64,000 nt of DNA from Bacteroidales bacterium (GCA_017535665.1 JAFXTS010000017.1:1-64000), one strand, 5' to 3'; shown: positions 36,856 through 46,625, numbered from the stretch's first letter. Notes: generated by a model from the sequence alone, not told the origin. Translations and numbers: made by a program.

Positions 36856-37731
36856 ATGAAACCCACTCTATTGGTGCTGGCCGCCGGCATGGGCAGCCGT
36901 TACGGCGGTTTGAAACAGCTGGACCAACTCGGTCCCAACGGCGAGACCATCATGGACTACTCGGTGCGCTATGCCATCGAGGCCGGCTACGGCAAAATCG
37001 TGTATGTCATCCGGCGCAACATGGAGGCCGACTTCCGCGAGCACATCCTCTCGAAATATATCGGACAGATTCCGGTGGAGTATGTTTTCCAGGAGCTTGA
37101 TCTGCTTCCCGAAGGCTTCACGGTCAATCCTGAACGTGTGAAGCCGTACGGCACGGCCCACGCCATCCTCGTGGCCAAAGATGCGGTGAAGGAGCCTTTT
37201 ACGGTCATCAATGCCGACGACTTCTACGGCCGTGATGCTTTCCGCGTGATGGCCGACTTCCTGCGCCAGCCGCAGCAGCCCGATGCGCCGCAGTTTGCCA
37301 TGGTAGGCTACCGCCTCGAGAACACCCTGTCGGAGAACGGCACCGTGTCGAGAGGAGTATGCACCGCCGACGAGGACGGCCATTTAATAAGCATCACCGA
37401 GATGACCAAAATCGGCAAGGCCGACGGCATCATCTGCAACACCTTCTCCGATGGCAGCACGAAGGAGCTGGACGGCAAAACACCCGTCTCGATGAACTTC
37501 TGGGGCTTCACCCCGCTGTTTTTCGACAAACTGGACGAGATGTTCCGTGACTTCCTCACCGCCCACAACGACGACCCCAAGTCGGAGTTCCAAATACCGA
37601 CTGTCATCAACTACTTCCTGACCAGCGGTGCGGCCACTATCAACATTTTGGACAGCGACGCACAGTGGTTCGGAGTCACCTACCAGGCCGACCGTCCCTA
37701 CGTGGTGGAGCGGTTAGCGCATTTACAATAA
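36856..37731 (+). CDS. NTP-transferase family sugar nucleotidyltransferase
   Basis: A 291-aa cytoplasmic nucleotidyltransferase-fold protein. The N-terminal nucleotide loop AAGMGSRYGGLKQLD (residues 9-23) is a variant of GxGxRxxPxxK, and VINADDFYGRDAF provides the metal-binding Asp. The family activates sugar phosphates with NTPs; the substrate is not evident. It is 4 bp after the antiporter gene and 32 bp before the Na/Pi cotransporter gene, so the three may be co-transcribed. No kinase partner is fused or adjacent. Confidence 0.85.
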   Translation: MKPTLLVLAAGMGSRYGGLKQLDQLGPNGETIMDYSVRYAIEAGYGKIVYVIRRNMEADFREHILSKYIGQIPVEYVFQELDLLPEGFTVNPERVKPYGTAHAILVAKDAVKEPFTVINADDFYGRDAFRVMADFLRQPQQPDAPQFAMVGYRLENTLSENGTVSRGVCTADEDGHLISITEMTKIGKADGIICNTFSDGSTKELDGKTPVSMNFWGFTPLFFDKLDEMFRDFLTAHNDDPKSEFQIPTVINYFLTSGAATINILDSDAQWFGVTYQADRPYVVERLAHLQ

Positions 37732-37763
37732 ATTCATCAACCTGGAAAACAAAACTATAGAAA

Positions 37764-39467
37764 ATGGAATTTTGGGATATATTGAAGATACTGGGGTGTT
37801 TGGCACTGCTCATGTTTGGTATGAAGACGATGAGCGAGGCTTTGCAGAAGCTCACGGGCGGTAACCTGCGCAAAGTGTTGGGCGCCATGACCGCCAACCG
37901 GTTCACGGGCATCTGCACGGGTGCTTTTGTCACCGCATCGGTGCAGTCGTCAACGGCCACCACCGTGCTCACCGTCAGCTTCGTGAACGCGGGGCTGCTC
38001 ACTCTTGCACAAGCCATCTCGGTGATCATGGGTGCCAACATCGGAACCACCGCCACCGCATGGATCATGGCCGTCTTTGGCTTCCAGTTCGACATGAAGC
38101 TGGTGGTGTTCCCGCTCTTCGCCATCGGCATCTTGATGTCGTACTTCAAGAAGAACGGCACCCGCTCGTTCGGCGAGTTCCTGTTCGGCTTCGCCTTCCT
38201 TTTCCTCGCGCTGGTTACCTTGCGCGAGACCGCCAACGGAATGCATCTGGAAGAGAACCAATCCATTATGGGATTCTTCAAAAGCTGCAGCGACTACGGC
38301 TGGATTACTTATATCCTGTTCCTCGTCATCGGCGGACTGCTCACTTTCTGCGTGCAGTCGTCGGCGGCCATCATGGCCATCACCATGATCTTGTGTTCCA
38401 CCGGCGTAGCCGACATCTATCAGGGTATTGCCTTGGTGTTGGGTGAAAATATCGGTACCACCATCACCTCCAACTTGGTGGCCATGAAAGCCAGTACACA
38501 GGCACGGCGGGCGGCCATGGCACACCTGCTATTCAACCTGTTCGGCGTTTGCTGGGTATTGATCATCTTCCGACCCTTCATCAACCTCGTATGCCACATT
38601 GTGGGTTTCAACCCGGGAGAGCCCATCACCTCTGTGCCGAATGCTGAAATCCGCATCACCTACGCACTGGCTGGCTTCCACACCGCCTTTAACCTCTGCA
38701 ACACCCTCATCCTCGTATGGTTCGTGCCGCTGCTTGAAAAACTGGTCAGTCAGATCATCAAAGTGAAGGGCGAAGACGAGGAGGCACGGCTCCGCTTCAT
38801 TGGCGGAGGTCTTCTCTCCACTGCCGAGCTTTCTCTCATGGCCGCCCGACAAGAGGTCAACCACTTCGCCATGCGCGTACACCGCATGTTCGGCTTCATC
38901 CCCGACCTACTGAAAATCACCAAACCTGACGAATTCGCCCAGCTATTCTCCCGTATCGAAAAGTACGAGACCATCAGCGACAATATGGAGATTGAGATTG
39001 CCAAATACCTCAACAAGGTTTCGGAAGGACGACTTAGCCTTGAAAGCAAGGAGCAAATTCGTATTATGCTTCGCGAAATCGCTGAATTAGAGAGCATTGC
39101 CGACAGTTGCTACAACATGAGTCGCGTCATCAACCGGAAATTCCAGGCCAAAGAGAAGTTCACCAACGAGCAGCTGGAACACATCTCCCACATGTTTGAG
39201 CTGTGCGACAAGTCCATCACCCAGATGGAGACCATTCTGAACGACTCCGACCACACCGTCGATCCGAAGATTTCGCTTTATATTGAGATGGAAATCAACA
39301 ACTACCGCACGCAACTGAAGGAGAACAACGTGATTGACATCAACGAGCAGAAGTACGACTACCAGACGGGCGTGAACTACATGGACATCATTGGTGATAG
39401 TGAAAAAATCGGCGACTATGCCATCAACATTGTGGAGGCGCACCGACAGGTGAAACTCACCACGTAG
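37764..39467 (+). CDS. Na/Pi cotransporter family protein with a PhoU-like domain
   Basis: A 567-aa inner-membrane protein. Residues 1 to about 320 carry the two inverted Na/Pi cotransporter repeats, each with the QSS-x-A signature (VQSSTATTVLTVSF and VQSSAAIMAITM), plus GANIGTTATAW and GENIGTTITSN. Residues about 345-560 are a helical PhoU-like regulatory domain (EIAELESIADSCYNMSRVI, GDSEKIGDYAINIVEA). It probably imports phosphate using sodium and may cooperate with the histidine phosphatase encoded nearby. Length and architecture are typical. Confidence 0.93.
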   Translation: MEFWDILKILGCLALLMFGMKTMSEALQKLTGGNLRKVLGAMTANRFTGICTGAFVTASVQSSTATTVLTVSFVNAGLLTLAQAISVIMGANIGTTATAWIMAVFGFQFDMKLVVFPLFAIGILMSYFKKNGTRSFGEFLFGFAFLFLALVTLRETANGMHLEENQSIMGFFKSCSDYGWITYILFLVIGGLLTFCVQSSAAIMAITMILCSTGVADIYQGIALVLGENIGTTITSNLVAMKASTQARRAAMAHLLFNLFGVCWVLIIFRPFINLVCHIVGFNPGEPITSVPNAEIRITYALAGFHTAFNLCNTLILVWFVPLLEKLVSQIIKVKGEDEEARLRFIGGGLLSTAELSLMAARQEVNHFAMRVHRMFGFIPDLLKITKPDEFAQLFSRIEKYETISDNMEIEIAKYLNKVSEGRLSLESKEQIRIMLREIAELESIADSCYNMSRVINRKFQAKEKFTNEQLEHISHMFELCDKSITQMETILNDSDHTVDPKISLYIEMEINNYRTQLKENNVIDINEQKYDYQTGVNYMDIIGDSEKIGDYAINIVEAHRQVKLTT

Positions 39468-39520
39468 TATATTTATTTGAATATCAATATTTTATAAATT
39501 ATTAAAAAATAAAAGAAATC

Positions 39521-39847
39521 ATGGTCAATCCGATAAGCAAAGAAGAATTCAAAGTGTTGGTGATGTTGTACATCGCCAATATAGACGGGCACATTCATCC
39601 TGAGGAGGTGATGTTGATGCTGGAGAAGGCACGGCCGCAGGTATTTGCCTCCGCTTCCAAGAAATTTGGGAAGATGAACGACATGGAGGTGTTGGAGTAC
39701 ATCGAGCAGAGCAAAAAGTTCTATGTCACGACGGAGGAAGAGCGCCAGCAGATCATCAACGACCTCAAAGGTCTCATCGAAGCCGACGGTCGTTTGACGC
39801 AGGTGGAGGCCTACATCACCAACGCCTTAGTGAAGCTGCTGAAGTAA
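39521..39847 (+). CDS. TerB-like helical protein
   Basis: A 108-aa cytoplasmic all-helical protein. The segments VLVMLYIANIDGHIHPEEVMLM and IINDLKGLIEADGRLTQVEAYI carry the paired D-G-x acidic motifs of the TerB/DjlA-like fold, which can bind metal. The family occurs in stress and envelope proteins; the specific role is unknown. It is followed 37 bp later by the histidine phosphatase gene. Confidence 0.75.
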   Translation: MVNPISKEEFKVLVMLYIANIDGHIHPEEVMLMLEKARPQVFASASKKFGKMNDMEVLEYIEQSKKFYVTTEEERQQIINDLKGLIEADGRLTQVEAYITNALVKLLK

Positions 39848-39884
39848 ATAGTTTATTGATTAACAACATCAGAACCATAATCAG

Positions 39885-41198
39885 ATGAAAATCATCCGTA
39901 TTCTATCCATTGCGATAGCCCTTCTTTTGTCATGCACGATACTGGATGCCCAGAGCAACTTACAGCTTGAAAAGGTCGTTATAGTAAGTCGTCACGGAGC
40001 AAGAGCACCATTGGACAAGTACCTCAAAGACCTTGCGACACTTACGCCACAAGAGTATAAATGGCTTCAGTGGGAATCCAACGGCATACAGGGCAGCGAC
40101 CTCACTCCCAAAGGAGCGGCATCGGAGACATTCTTCGGAAACTATTTTCGTATGTATTTCAACAGCAAAGGTTTCATTCTCCAAGATACTGATGTCTTTT
40201 TTGGTGCCAGTTCAAAACAGCGTACGATTGCCACTGCTCGTGCTTTCGCTGCCGGACTAATGCCCCTTTCAGCGATTCCAATAGAATACCAAAAAGACTA
40301 TAGTGGCAATTATGGCCCCCTAGACCCAGACTATCTCCCTTTGTTTAACGACCATAGCATCAGCGGATTTGACACAATCAAATTCAAAAAAGAAGCTGAA
40401 AAAGAGGTGGCTGAATTGATAAAAAGCCTCAAAAAACCCTCGTACGATTTGCTAGAAAAAACCCTCCGATACCCTCTTTCGGACCGAGCCAAACAGACCA
40501 ATGAACCCCATTTTAAGCAAGAGGTTAAAGTACAACTGAATTTTTATGATTCGACAGGCAAGAATCTCGAGCCCACCATGAATGGAGACCTGAAAATAGC
40601 CAACAAAGCCAGCGATGCTTTCATTCTGCAATATTACGAGATGGAAGATCTAGAAGAGGCAGCACTCCATAACAATCTCAGCTTTGAAGAGTGGTGTCAG
40701 CTCGCAGATACGAAAGACTATTATGGTAAAATTCTTTTTACTGCTCCTATTATTGCCGTGAATGTGAGCCATTGCATGTTAGTGAGAGTAATGTCCGAAT
40801 TGGTATCTTCTGGCCATAAATTCTCCTTCTTCTGCACCCATGACTCGATGATTCAGGCGTTGTTGGCAGCACTGCAAACCAAAGAATATTCGCTTGATAA
40901 TACCATTGAGAAGCAGACCCCCATTGGTTTCAAATTTGTGATAGAACAATGGATGGACACTACAACTGGTGAACGTTACATGAGTGCTAAGCTGATATAC
41001 CAAAGTTCAGACCAAATGCGTAATATGAAAGCTTTTGACCTCACTCATCCCCCCATGGAATACAATCTTTCGTTCAACGGCATTGAAAAGGCTCCTAACG
41101 GATATTACCGCTATGCGGACTTCATGAGGCATCTTGAAGACACTCTTTCAGCCTTCCAAGCCACTGCCAAAGGGGAAAATCCTTTCCCTAAGAAATAA
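39885..41198 (+). CDS. exported histidine acid phosphatase (phytase/glucose-1-phosphatase clade)
   Basis: A 437-aa periplasmic phosphomonoesterase. The signal peptide is about residues 1-22 (MKIIRILSIAIALLLSCTIL). The catalytic motif RHGARAP is at residues 36-42 and the distal proton donor HD is in CTHDSMIQALLAAL near residue 318. The length fits AppA/Agp-like enzymes and the shorter inositol polyphosphate phosphatases. It may release phosphate for the Na/Pi cotransporter upstream. It ends 4 bp from the convergent stop of the next gene. Confidence 0.9.
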   Translation: MKIIRILSIAIALLLSCTILDAQSNLQLEKVVIVSRHGARAPLDKYLKDLATLTPQEYKWLQWESNGIQGSDLTPKGAASETFFGNYFRMYFNSKGFILQDTDVFFGASSKQRTIATARAFAAGLMPLSAIPIEYQKDYSGNYGPLDPDYLPLFNDHSISGFDTIKFKKEAEKEVAELIKSLKKPSYDLLEKTLRYPLSDRAKQTNEPHFKQEVKVQLNFYDSTGKNLEPTMNGDLKIANKASDAFILQYYEMEDLEEAALHNNLSFEEWCQLADTKDYYGKILFTAPIIAVNVSHCMLVRVMSELVSSGHKFSFFCTHDSMIQALLAALQTKEYSLDNTIEKQTPIGFKFVIEQWMDTTTGERYMSAKLIYQSSDQMRNMKAFDLTHPPMEYNLSFNGIEKAPNGYYRYADFMRHLEDTLSAFQATAKGENPFPKK

Positions 41199-41202
41199 AC
41201 AT

Positions 41203-42936
41203 CTACTCCTGCACCTCAGCTGATTGTTTCCTGCGTCTGCGGCGTGGGCGTGTGCGGCATTTCTTCGGCTTCAGACAAGAACTCACGATGGCATCCAAGG
41301 TGAAATAGGCGATAACAATGAGGATGGCGAGATAGAGCCTATAATGACGAGGCTTTTCTAGCCAATCATGAACCTTGCGTGACCAAGAATCTTCTGATGG
41401 TTTTGACCACCAACTGATGGTTGTGGAAGTCGGCTTCCACAATTCATTAACCCCTCGGTACATGGCCACCAAAAGCTTCTTGTACAGCGGCATATCATTG
41501 TTCCAAATATTCCTTTCAACACGCACATTAATCAAAGCCTCGCCCAAATTGTCGGCGAACCAAATTTTGTCATCTACATGATCACTATCTTTTAACCAAC
41601 GAATCTGGGCTTCCAAAAATAGAGAATCTATAGTATCTTGACATATTTGTAATTTCTTTTCAAGAGAATCTATTTGTAAAGCAATAAGTATAGAATCGTT
41701 ATGATTTGATTTCTTTTCTTTGTTTATTGTCTCTAAAGAGTCTATCTTACCCTTCAAGTTCTTTTCCTCTTCCTTATAAAAATTCCTCTCGACCATCAAC
41801 TCTTTATTCATACTATATTCTTCCACTTCTTTAGCAGAAGCCATTTTTAGCATATCATCTCGCACCTCTTTACTACACACATCCCCCTTCACAATTTTAT
41901 CAATCATGTCCCTATCCAACAAGATATCGTTGAATGAGAAATAGAGAATCCCTGACTTGTCCGCATCAAAATGAAACATATCATCAGCCAATATTTTATT
42001 TTTGAATTTGTCGAAATCCACCTGATTGACTGGAATGGAGTCCTTCTCTTTATTTTTATGATTATCAGGATTATTATAAAGTTCAGCCCCATGGGTTTCA
42101 TCACATATTTGATACAATAAAGATCCGAAATAGGGACGATTATTAGTATCCTTCATATCACTGCTACATCTGCCATAGATGCAACATTCCACGTCTTTCT
42201 CAGAAATGCCCCCTCCATCTCTATAGAAAAGGCTCCTCGGATATTTCAAAGTGTCATTCTTATCCGCTGCAGTATTCATTTCACCCACATCGCTATACAT
42301 ACTCCCAGATGCGCTGATATATACCCTGTCCCCTTTCGATACTGCAATACCCGAGGATGTCCAACAGGTGGCTGAATTCAAGAGGAAGAAGTGCTGGGTT
42401 TCCAAAACCCCTTGGTCGATGCTGACCACCCCTTTGTTGTTGATGCTCGCCTCATTGTCGGGCATCACCACTTCTCGAATCAAGAAGTTCAAGGCAAATA
42501 CCAATAAGAGTATCGCTTGAATGATAACAAAGGTAAAAATGATCGCATTCACCCCCGTTGATGAGGGCATACCACGCCATTTGTCAGCATGCAACCGCTT
42601 CGCCCATTTGGTGTTGGGCACTCTTCGTTTCAGCACCTCAGGAGATAATCGTTTGCTCTTCCACTGCCCCGTCACTATTTTGTGAATCAAGTCATACACG
42701 ATATAAATGAGGCCGATGAAAAGGAGAACGATGCAACGAAATATAAAAATCAGATGACGGGTAATCACTAAGTTTTTACCACGATATTTTCTCGGAAAGA
42801 AATCATAGAGGGCAAACGGATCGCCTTTGTGTTCCGCTTCCAACAGTTCGGTAACAAAGGTGCGCTCATGGATGGTGACATCCGACTGCGTGCGGCTGAA
42901 AATGGCCTGTTTAATAAGAGAGAAAAGGGATGCCAT
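41203..42936 (-). CDS. membrane protein with LecA/PA-IL-like extracytoplasmic domain and coiled-coil insertion
   Basis: A 577-aa protein with TM helices at about 61-82, 130-153 and near 545-563. Between TM2 and TM3 is an extracytoplasmic region that starts FFLLNSATCWTSSGIAVSKG (183-202), continues with GILYFSFNDI (329-338), and ends IWFADNLGEALINVRVER (458-475). These three blocks match the paralogue encoded upstream and resemble the order seen in PA-IL/LecA-like galactose-binding jelly rolls. A long charged coiled coil (about 376-445) is inserted between the ND and DN motifs. The C terminus is strongly basic (RTRPRRRRRKQ). No ligand is known. It follows the smaller paralogue by 5 bp, so both proteins are probably made together. 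Confidence 0.75.
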   Translation of the reverse strand: MASLFSLIKQAIFSRTQSDVTIHERTFVTELLEAEHKGDPFALYDFFPRKYRGKNLVITRHLIFIFRCIVLLFIGLIYIVYDLIHKIVTGQWKSKRLSPEVLKRRVPNTKWAKRLHADKWRGMPSSTGVNAIIFTFVIIQAILLLVFALNFLIREVVMPDNEASINNKGVVSIDQGVLETQHFFLLNSATCWTSSGIAVSKGDRVYISASGSMYSDVGEMNTAADKNDTLKYPRSLFYRDGGGISEKDVECCIYGRCSSDMKDTNNRPYFGSLLYQICDETHGAELYNNPDNHKNKEKDSIPVNQVDFDKFKNKILADDMFHFDADKSGILYFSFNDILLDRDMIDKIVKGDVCSKEVRDDMLKMASAKEVEEYSMNKELMVERNFYKEEEKNLKGKIDSLETINKEKKSNHNDSILIALQIDSLEKKLQICQDTIDSLFLEAQIRWLKDSDHVDDKIWFADNLGEALINVRVERNIWNNDMPLYKKLLVAMYRGVNELWKPTSTTISWWSKPSEDSWSRKVHDWLEKPRHYRLYLAILIVIAYFTLDAIVSSCLKPKKCRTRPRRRRRKQSAEVQE

Positions 42937-42941
42937 GGCCG

Positions 42942-43895
42942 TTACTGTTTTTTACGTTCAATGACCACCAAAAAAGAACCCACATTGTCCACATACCAAG
43001 CATCAACAAAGTGCTCCTTTTTGTAATAGTGAAGTTCCGTGTTGCCACTCGTTGTATCTGGATCTTTAAAATTCGGATATTCTTTTAATCCTAATCTATT
43101 GGTATCACCCGGAAAAGAATCATAAGCCAGCATTGTTTCAATCACTTTATCCGTCAAAGCAATGTCATTCACTGCAAAGTACAAAATCCCTTCATTTCGA
43201 ATAGTTATCTTTTCTTTTCCCGATCCTATCGCATAAATATCAGCACCTGAGCCATCAAGATACCTATCGTATACTTTCTTATACCTTCCACTATCATCTT
43301 TCAGACTCATAATAGTATCAGGCATCACCTGCATCAGAATCGTATTAAATTCTGCAGTTTGAGAAATTCTATATTTTGAACGTTTTTTATCCTTGGCTCC
43401 TCCATGATCTCCACCCATCGGATCCAGCCATCGATCTCGTAAAACACAATTGCTTTCAGCATCTTGCACCAGATGGTGAATGGCAGTGTGAAATGCACCT
43501 GATGTTCGCACCGAAATCACGTCACCAGCCTTTACATGAATGCCTGAGTTGGCCCATAGGTCGGCGGAGTTGAAGAGCCAGTATATGATTTCATTGTCTT
43601 CATTTTCGATAACGGTGGCCCCGTACTCGTTCGAGTTGACGGTCTTATAGGGATAGTAGCTCTTCACCACAAGGGCGATGAGCGTGACACCCAAGAACAC
43701 CAACGTGATGATGAGGGCGATGACGATGATGAGCTTGGCGAGTTTCTTGGGCTCGTTGAATGCACGCACTATGGCCTTGTAGCGCGTGATTTCAATCTCC
43801 ATTTTCTTACCCTCCTCGCTGGAGTTTTGCTGCGTGTTTTCTGCCTCACGTTTTGCTTCCTCATCAAAAGGCTTCTGATTTTTTTCGTTTTCCAT
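42942..43895 (-). CDS. single-pass membrane protein with LecA/PA-IL-like extracytoplasmic domain
   Basis: A 317-aa protein with a charged cytoplasmic N terminus (residues 1-50), one TM helix (about 53-78) and an extracytoplasmic C-terminal domain. The domain carries WLFNSADLWANSGIHVKAGD (106-125), GILYFAVNDI (236-245) and WYVDNVGSFLVVIER (300-314), the same three blocks as the downstream paralogue but without its coiled coil. The W-x-x-[ST]-G-I-x-V-x-x-G-D, N-D and D-N-x-G-x-F patterns recall PA-IL-like lectin domains, which bind sugar and calcium. This is inference from motif order, not a database match. It is the upstream gene of the two-gene unit. Confidence 0.72.
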   Translation of the reverse strand: MENEKNQKPFDEEAKREAENTQQNSSEEGKKMEIEITRYKAIVRAFNEPKKLAKLIIVIALIITLVFLGVTLIALVVKSYYPYKTVNSNEYGATVIENEDNEIIYWLFNSADLWANSGIHVKAGDVISVRTSGAFHTAIHHLVQDAESNCVLRDRWLDPMGGDHGGAKDKKRSKYRISQTAEFNTILMQVMPDTIMSLKDDSGRYKKVYDRYLDGSGADIYAIGSGKEKITIRNEGILYFAVNDIALTDKVIETMLAYDSFPGDTNRLGLKEYPNFKDPDTTSGNTELHYYKKEHFVDAWYVDNVGSFLVVIERKKQ

Positions 43896-44045
43896 ATTGT
43901 TATTATAAAAGGAATTGATAACACTTCACCAACTTTAATCTTACGACAAACCGCTCAGTATGTTACACTTCCATTTTTTCAACTATTCTTCCATTTTTTC
44001 ACTTAAACTCTCTCAATAAATGGAGTCAGAAATCAAAATAAAGCG

Positions 44046-44053
44046 TAATTTTG
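44046..44053 (+). promoter_or_regulatory. -7 box for the efflux operon
   Basis: taattttg, 18 bp before the ATG at 44072. An in-frame start at 44051 falls within this box and is rejected. Confidence 0.65.
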
Positions 44054-44071
44054 CAAGCTAAAAACCGTACT

Positions 44072-45373
44072 ATGAAAAAAATCCTATTGATACTGTTCCT
44101 AATCCCCGCCCTCTCGCTGAAAGGACAGACCTTGCAGTTGGACTTGCAGCAGTGCCTCCAGTATGCGGAGGAACACAACCAAGACCTGCAAAGCGGCAAG
44201 TTGGATGTGCAAACCTCAGACATCCAGCTCAAACAAGCCAAACTACGGCAGTACCCCACCGTGTCGGCCGGCATAGGACAGAATTTCGGCTACTCGCACG
44301 GCAGCGAGTCGTTCGGCATCAACGGCAACTACAGTCTCAACGCCGGCATCGACATCTTCAGAGGTCTTACCATCCGCAACACCATCAAACAGAGCCAGGT
44401 GCAAGCCGACCAGACCGAGATGCAGGTGGAGCAGATAAGAAACGGCATCCGCATCGAGATCATCCGCAGCTATCTCACCATCCTGATGAACCAAGAGCTC
44501 ATCGAATACCGCCGTACTGTGTTGAATACCAGCCGCGAACAGGTGGAACAAGGACGGCAGCGCTATGAGGCGGGCCGCATCCTCGAAAGCGACTACAAAC
44601 TGCTACAAGCCCAATATCTCTCTGATTCGATGAGCATCGAGAACACCCAAATTGCCATCGACAACGAGTACATCAACCTACGCAACCTCATCACTATACC
44701 CGATGACCAACATCAATTCATCATTATCACCCCTGACAGCAGTCGGCTGGCCCAGTCGATGCAAGTACCCGACATGCAGAACGTACTCCAGCAGGCGCTC
44801 AACTACCTCCCCGAGCTCAAAGTCAAAGAGAAAGCCGTGGAGATTGCCGAATATGATGTGAAAATCGCTAAGGGCGGCTACTACCCCTCCATCTCTGCCA
44901 GCGCAGGCATCGGCACCGGCTACAACGCCTCCTACGGCAACGACCAGAGCGGCCTTACCAGCGGTCTATACAAGGGACTGAGCGAAAGCGTGGGTCTGAA
45001 CATCAACATTCCCATCTATCAGCAAGGAAGCGTTCGCAATACAGTAAAAATCAGAGAAATACAACTTGAAAAAGCAAAATTAGCCCTCGAAATTGCAGAA
45101 GGAGACGTCATTGAGCAGGTACAAGAGTACTACTTGAACGTGAAGAAAGCCTACAACGACTACCAACTGTCGGAACTTCAACAGGAAGCCTACTACCTTA
45201 ATTATCAAACCTATAACCAAAAGTTCCAGCTCGGTGCCATCACCGCAGTGGATCTGCTTCAGCAGCAGACCAACTATCTCAACATCCTCAACAACTATAT
45301 GCAGAACAAGTACAACTTCCTGTTGCAGAAGAAAGTGTTGGATGTGTACACCGGACAACCCGTCACCCTTTAA
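44072..45373 (+). CDS. TolC-family outer-membrane efflux protein
   Basis: A 433-aa outer-membrane factor. The signal peptide is MKKILLILFLIPALSLKG. The mature protein shows the two OEP repeats: LDLQQCLQYAEEHNQDLQSG near the N terminus and LQQALNYLPELKVKEKAVEIAEYDVKIAKGGYYPSISASAG in the second half, with long helical hairpins typical of the TolC periplasmic tunnel. It heads an operon with the adaptor, ATPase, lipoprotein and permease genes, so it probably forms the exit duct of a MacAB-like tripartite pump. Confidence 0.93.
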   Translation: MKKILLILFLIPALSLKGQTLQLDLQQCLQYAEEHNQDLQSGKLDVQTSDIQLKQAKLRQYPTVSAGIGQNFGYSHGSESFGINGNYSLNAGIDIFRGLTIRNTIKQSQVQADQTEMQVEQIRNGIRIEIIRSYLTILMNQELIEYRRTVLNTSREQVEQGRQRYEAGRILESDYKLLQAQYLSDSMSIENTQIAIDNEYINLRNLITIPDDQHQFIIITPDSSRLAQSMQVPDMQNVLQQALNYLPELKVKEKAVEIAEYDVKIAKGGYYPSISASAGIGTGYNASYGNDQSGLTSGLYKGLSESVGLNINIPIYQQGSVRNTVKIREIQLEKAKLALEIAEGDVIEQVQEYYLNVKKAYNDYQLSELQQEAYYLNYQTYNQKFQLGAITAVDLLQQQTNYLNILNNYMQNKYNFLLQKKVLDVYTGQPVTL

Positions 45374-45401
45374 TTGAAAACAAAGCAGAAAATTCTGAAC
45401 C

Positions 45402-46622
45402 ATGACACCTAAAAAGAAAAGAAGAATCATCATTTGGAGCATTGTCGCAGCTGTTATTCTCGCGATAGTACTGTTTTTCGTATTGCACGCGCCCAAGCAC
45501 GGCGGCTATACAGTGGAGACGCAGCCGGCACGCATCGACAGCGTGGCCACCATCATCACCGCCACCGGCGAGATACAGCCCGTTACGAAGGTGGAAGTCG
45601 GTACACAGGTATCCGGCAAAGTGGAGAAACTGTATGTCGATTACAACTCGCACGTCACCAAGGGACAGCTGCTGGCCGAACTCGACCGCTCCACCCTGCT
45701 GGAACGCATCAACCAGTGCCAGGCTAACTTGGCCAGCGCACAGAGCTCGCTCACCCAAGCCCGACTGAGCTACGAGCGTGTGAAAGCCCTGTATGACCGA
45801 GGCGCTGAGACCAAAGAAAGTCTTGAAAGTACTGAAAACCAATACAATCAGGCCAAGAGTCAGGTGGACCTGTCGAAGACGAGTCTCCGCAGCGCGGAGG
45901 TGGATCTCTCCTATGCCACCATCACCTCCCCCATCGATGGCATTGTGATGAGCAAGTCGGTGGAAGAGGGACAGACCGTGGCCTCCTCGTTCAGCACGCC
46001 GACCATCTTCACCATCGCGCAAGACCTTACCCGCATGCAGGTGGAGGCCAACGTGGATGAGGCCGACATCGGACAGGTGGAAGAGGGCCAGCAGGTGACC
46101 TTTACCGTGGATGCCTATCCTGACGACGTTTTCACAGGAACAGTCAAGCAGAAACGTCTCTCCCCGACCGTCACCAACAACGTGGTCACTTACGCTGTCA
46201 TCATCGATGCTCCCAACCCTGATGAGAAACTGATGCCCGGCATGACCGCCAGCGTCAGCATCATCGTCAACCAGCAGAGCGGCATCGTTGTTCCGATGGA
46301 GTGCCTCTATTTCAAGACCGACCCGATGGCGCTGAAGATTTTGGAGAAACAGGGCATCACCTTCAAAAGTTTGTATAAGAACACTGAAGAAGAGCTTCAC
46401 GCGCTGAAAGACATCACCACCAAAACGGTATGGGTGAAGAACGGCAACAGCTACGAGCAGCGCAAAGTGACCACCGGCCTCAACGACGGCGCCAAGTGTA
46501 TCATTACCGACGGACTAAAAGCCGGCGATGCTGTGGTGACCAACACCAAAGAGATGAGTTTTGGCGAAGCCAAGGGAAGCAGCGGCATGAGGTTCGGCCC
46601 GCCGGAACGTAAAAACCGATAG
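45402..46622 (+). CDS. MacA/HlyD-family periplasmic adaptor
   Basis: A 406-aa membrane fusion protein. One N-terminal TM helix (about 9-28) anchors it. The barrel-sandwich lipoyl halves are VEVGTQVSGKVEKLYVDYNS and ATITSPIDGIVMSKSVEEGQ, separated by a coiled-coil hairpin (about 100-170). The beta-barrel (VEANVDEADIGQVEEGQQV) follows, and the C-terminal membrane-proximal domain begins VWVKNGNSYEQRKVTTG (about 342-358). It links the inner-membrane permease to the TolC-like exit duct. Spacing to the ATPase gene is 3 bp. Confidence 0.94.
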   Translation: MTPKKKRRIIIWSIVAAVILAIVLFFVLHAPKHGGYTVETQPARIDSVATIITATGEIQPVTKVEVGTQVSGKVEKLYVDYNSHVTKGQLLAELDRSTLLERINQCQANLASAQSSLTQARLSYERVKALYDRGAETKESLESTENQYNQAKSQVDLSKTSLRSAEVDLSYATITSPIDGIVMSKSVEEGQTVASSFSTPTIFTIAQDLTRMQVEANVDEADIGQVEEGQQVTFTVDAYPDDVFTGTVKQKRLSPTVTNNVVTYAVIIDAPNPDEKLMPGMTASVSIIVNQQSGIVVPMECLYFKTDPMALKILEKQGITFKSLYKNTEEELHALKDITTKTVWVKNGNSYEQRKVTTGLNDGAKCIITDGLKAGDAVVTNTKEMSFGEAKGSSGMRFGPPERKNR

Positions 46623-46625
46623 AAC

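Noticed and set aside
43969..44003. Two copies of cttccattttttca 19 bp apart upstream of the efflux operon
   Set aside because: Too short and A/T-rich to call a regulatory repeat; noted only as a possible binding site.
45363..46400. Minus-strand 345-codon frame opposite the MacA-like gene
   Set aside because: Antisense shadow; the plus frame matches the adaptor family throughout.
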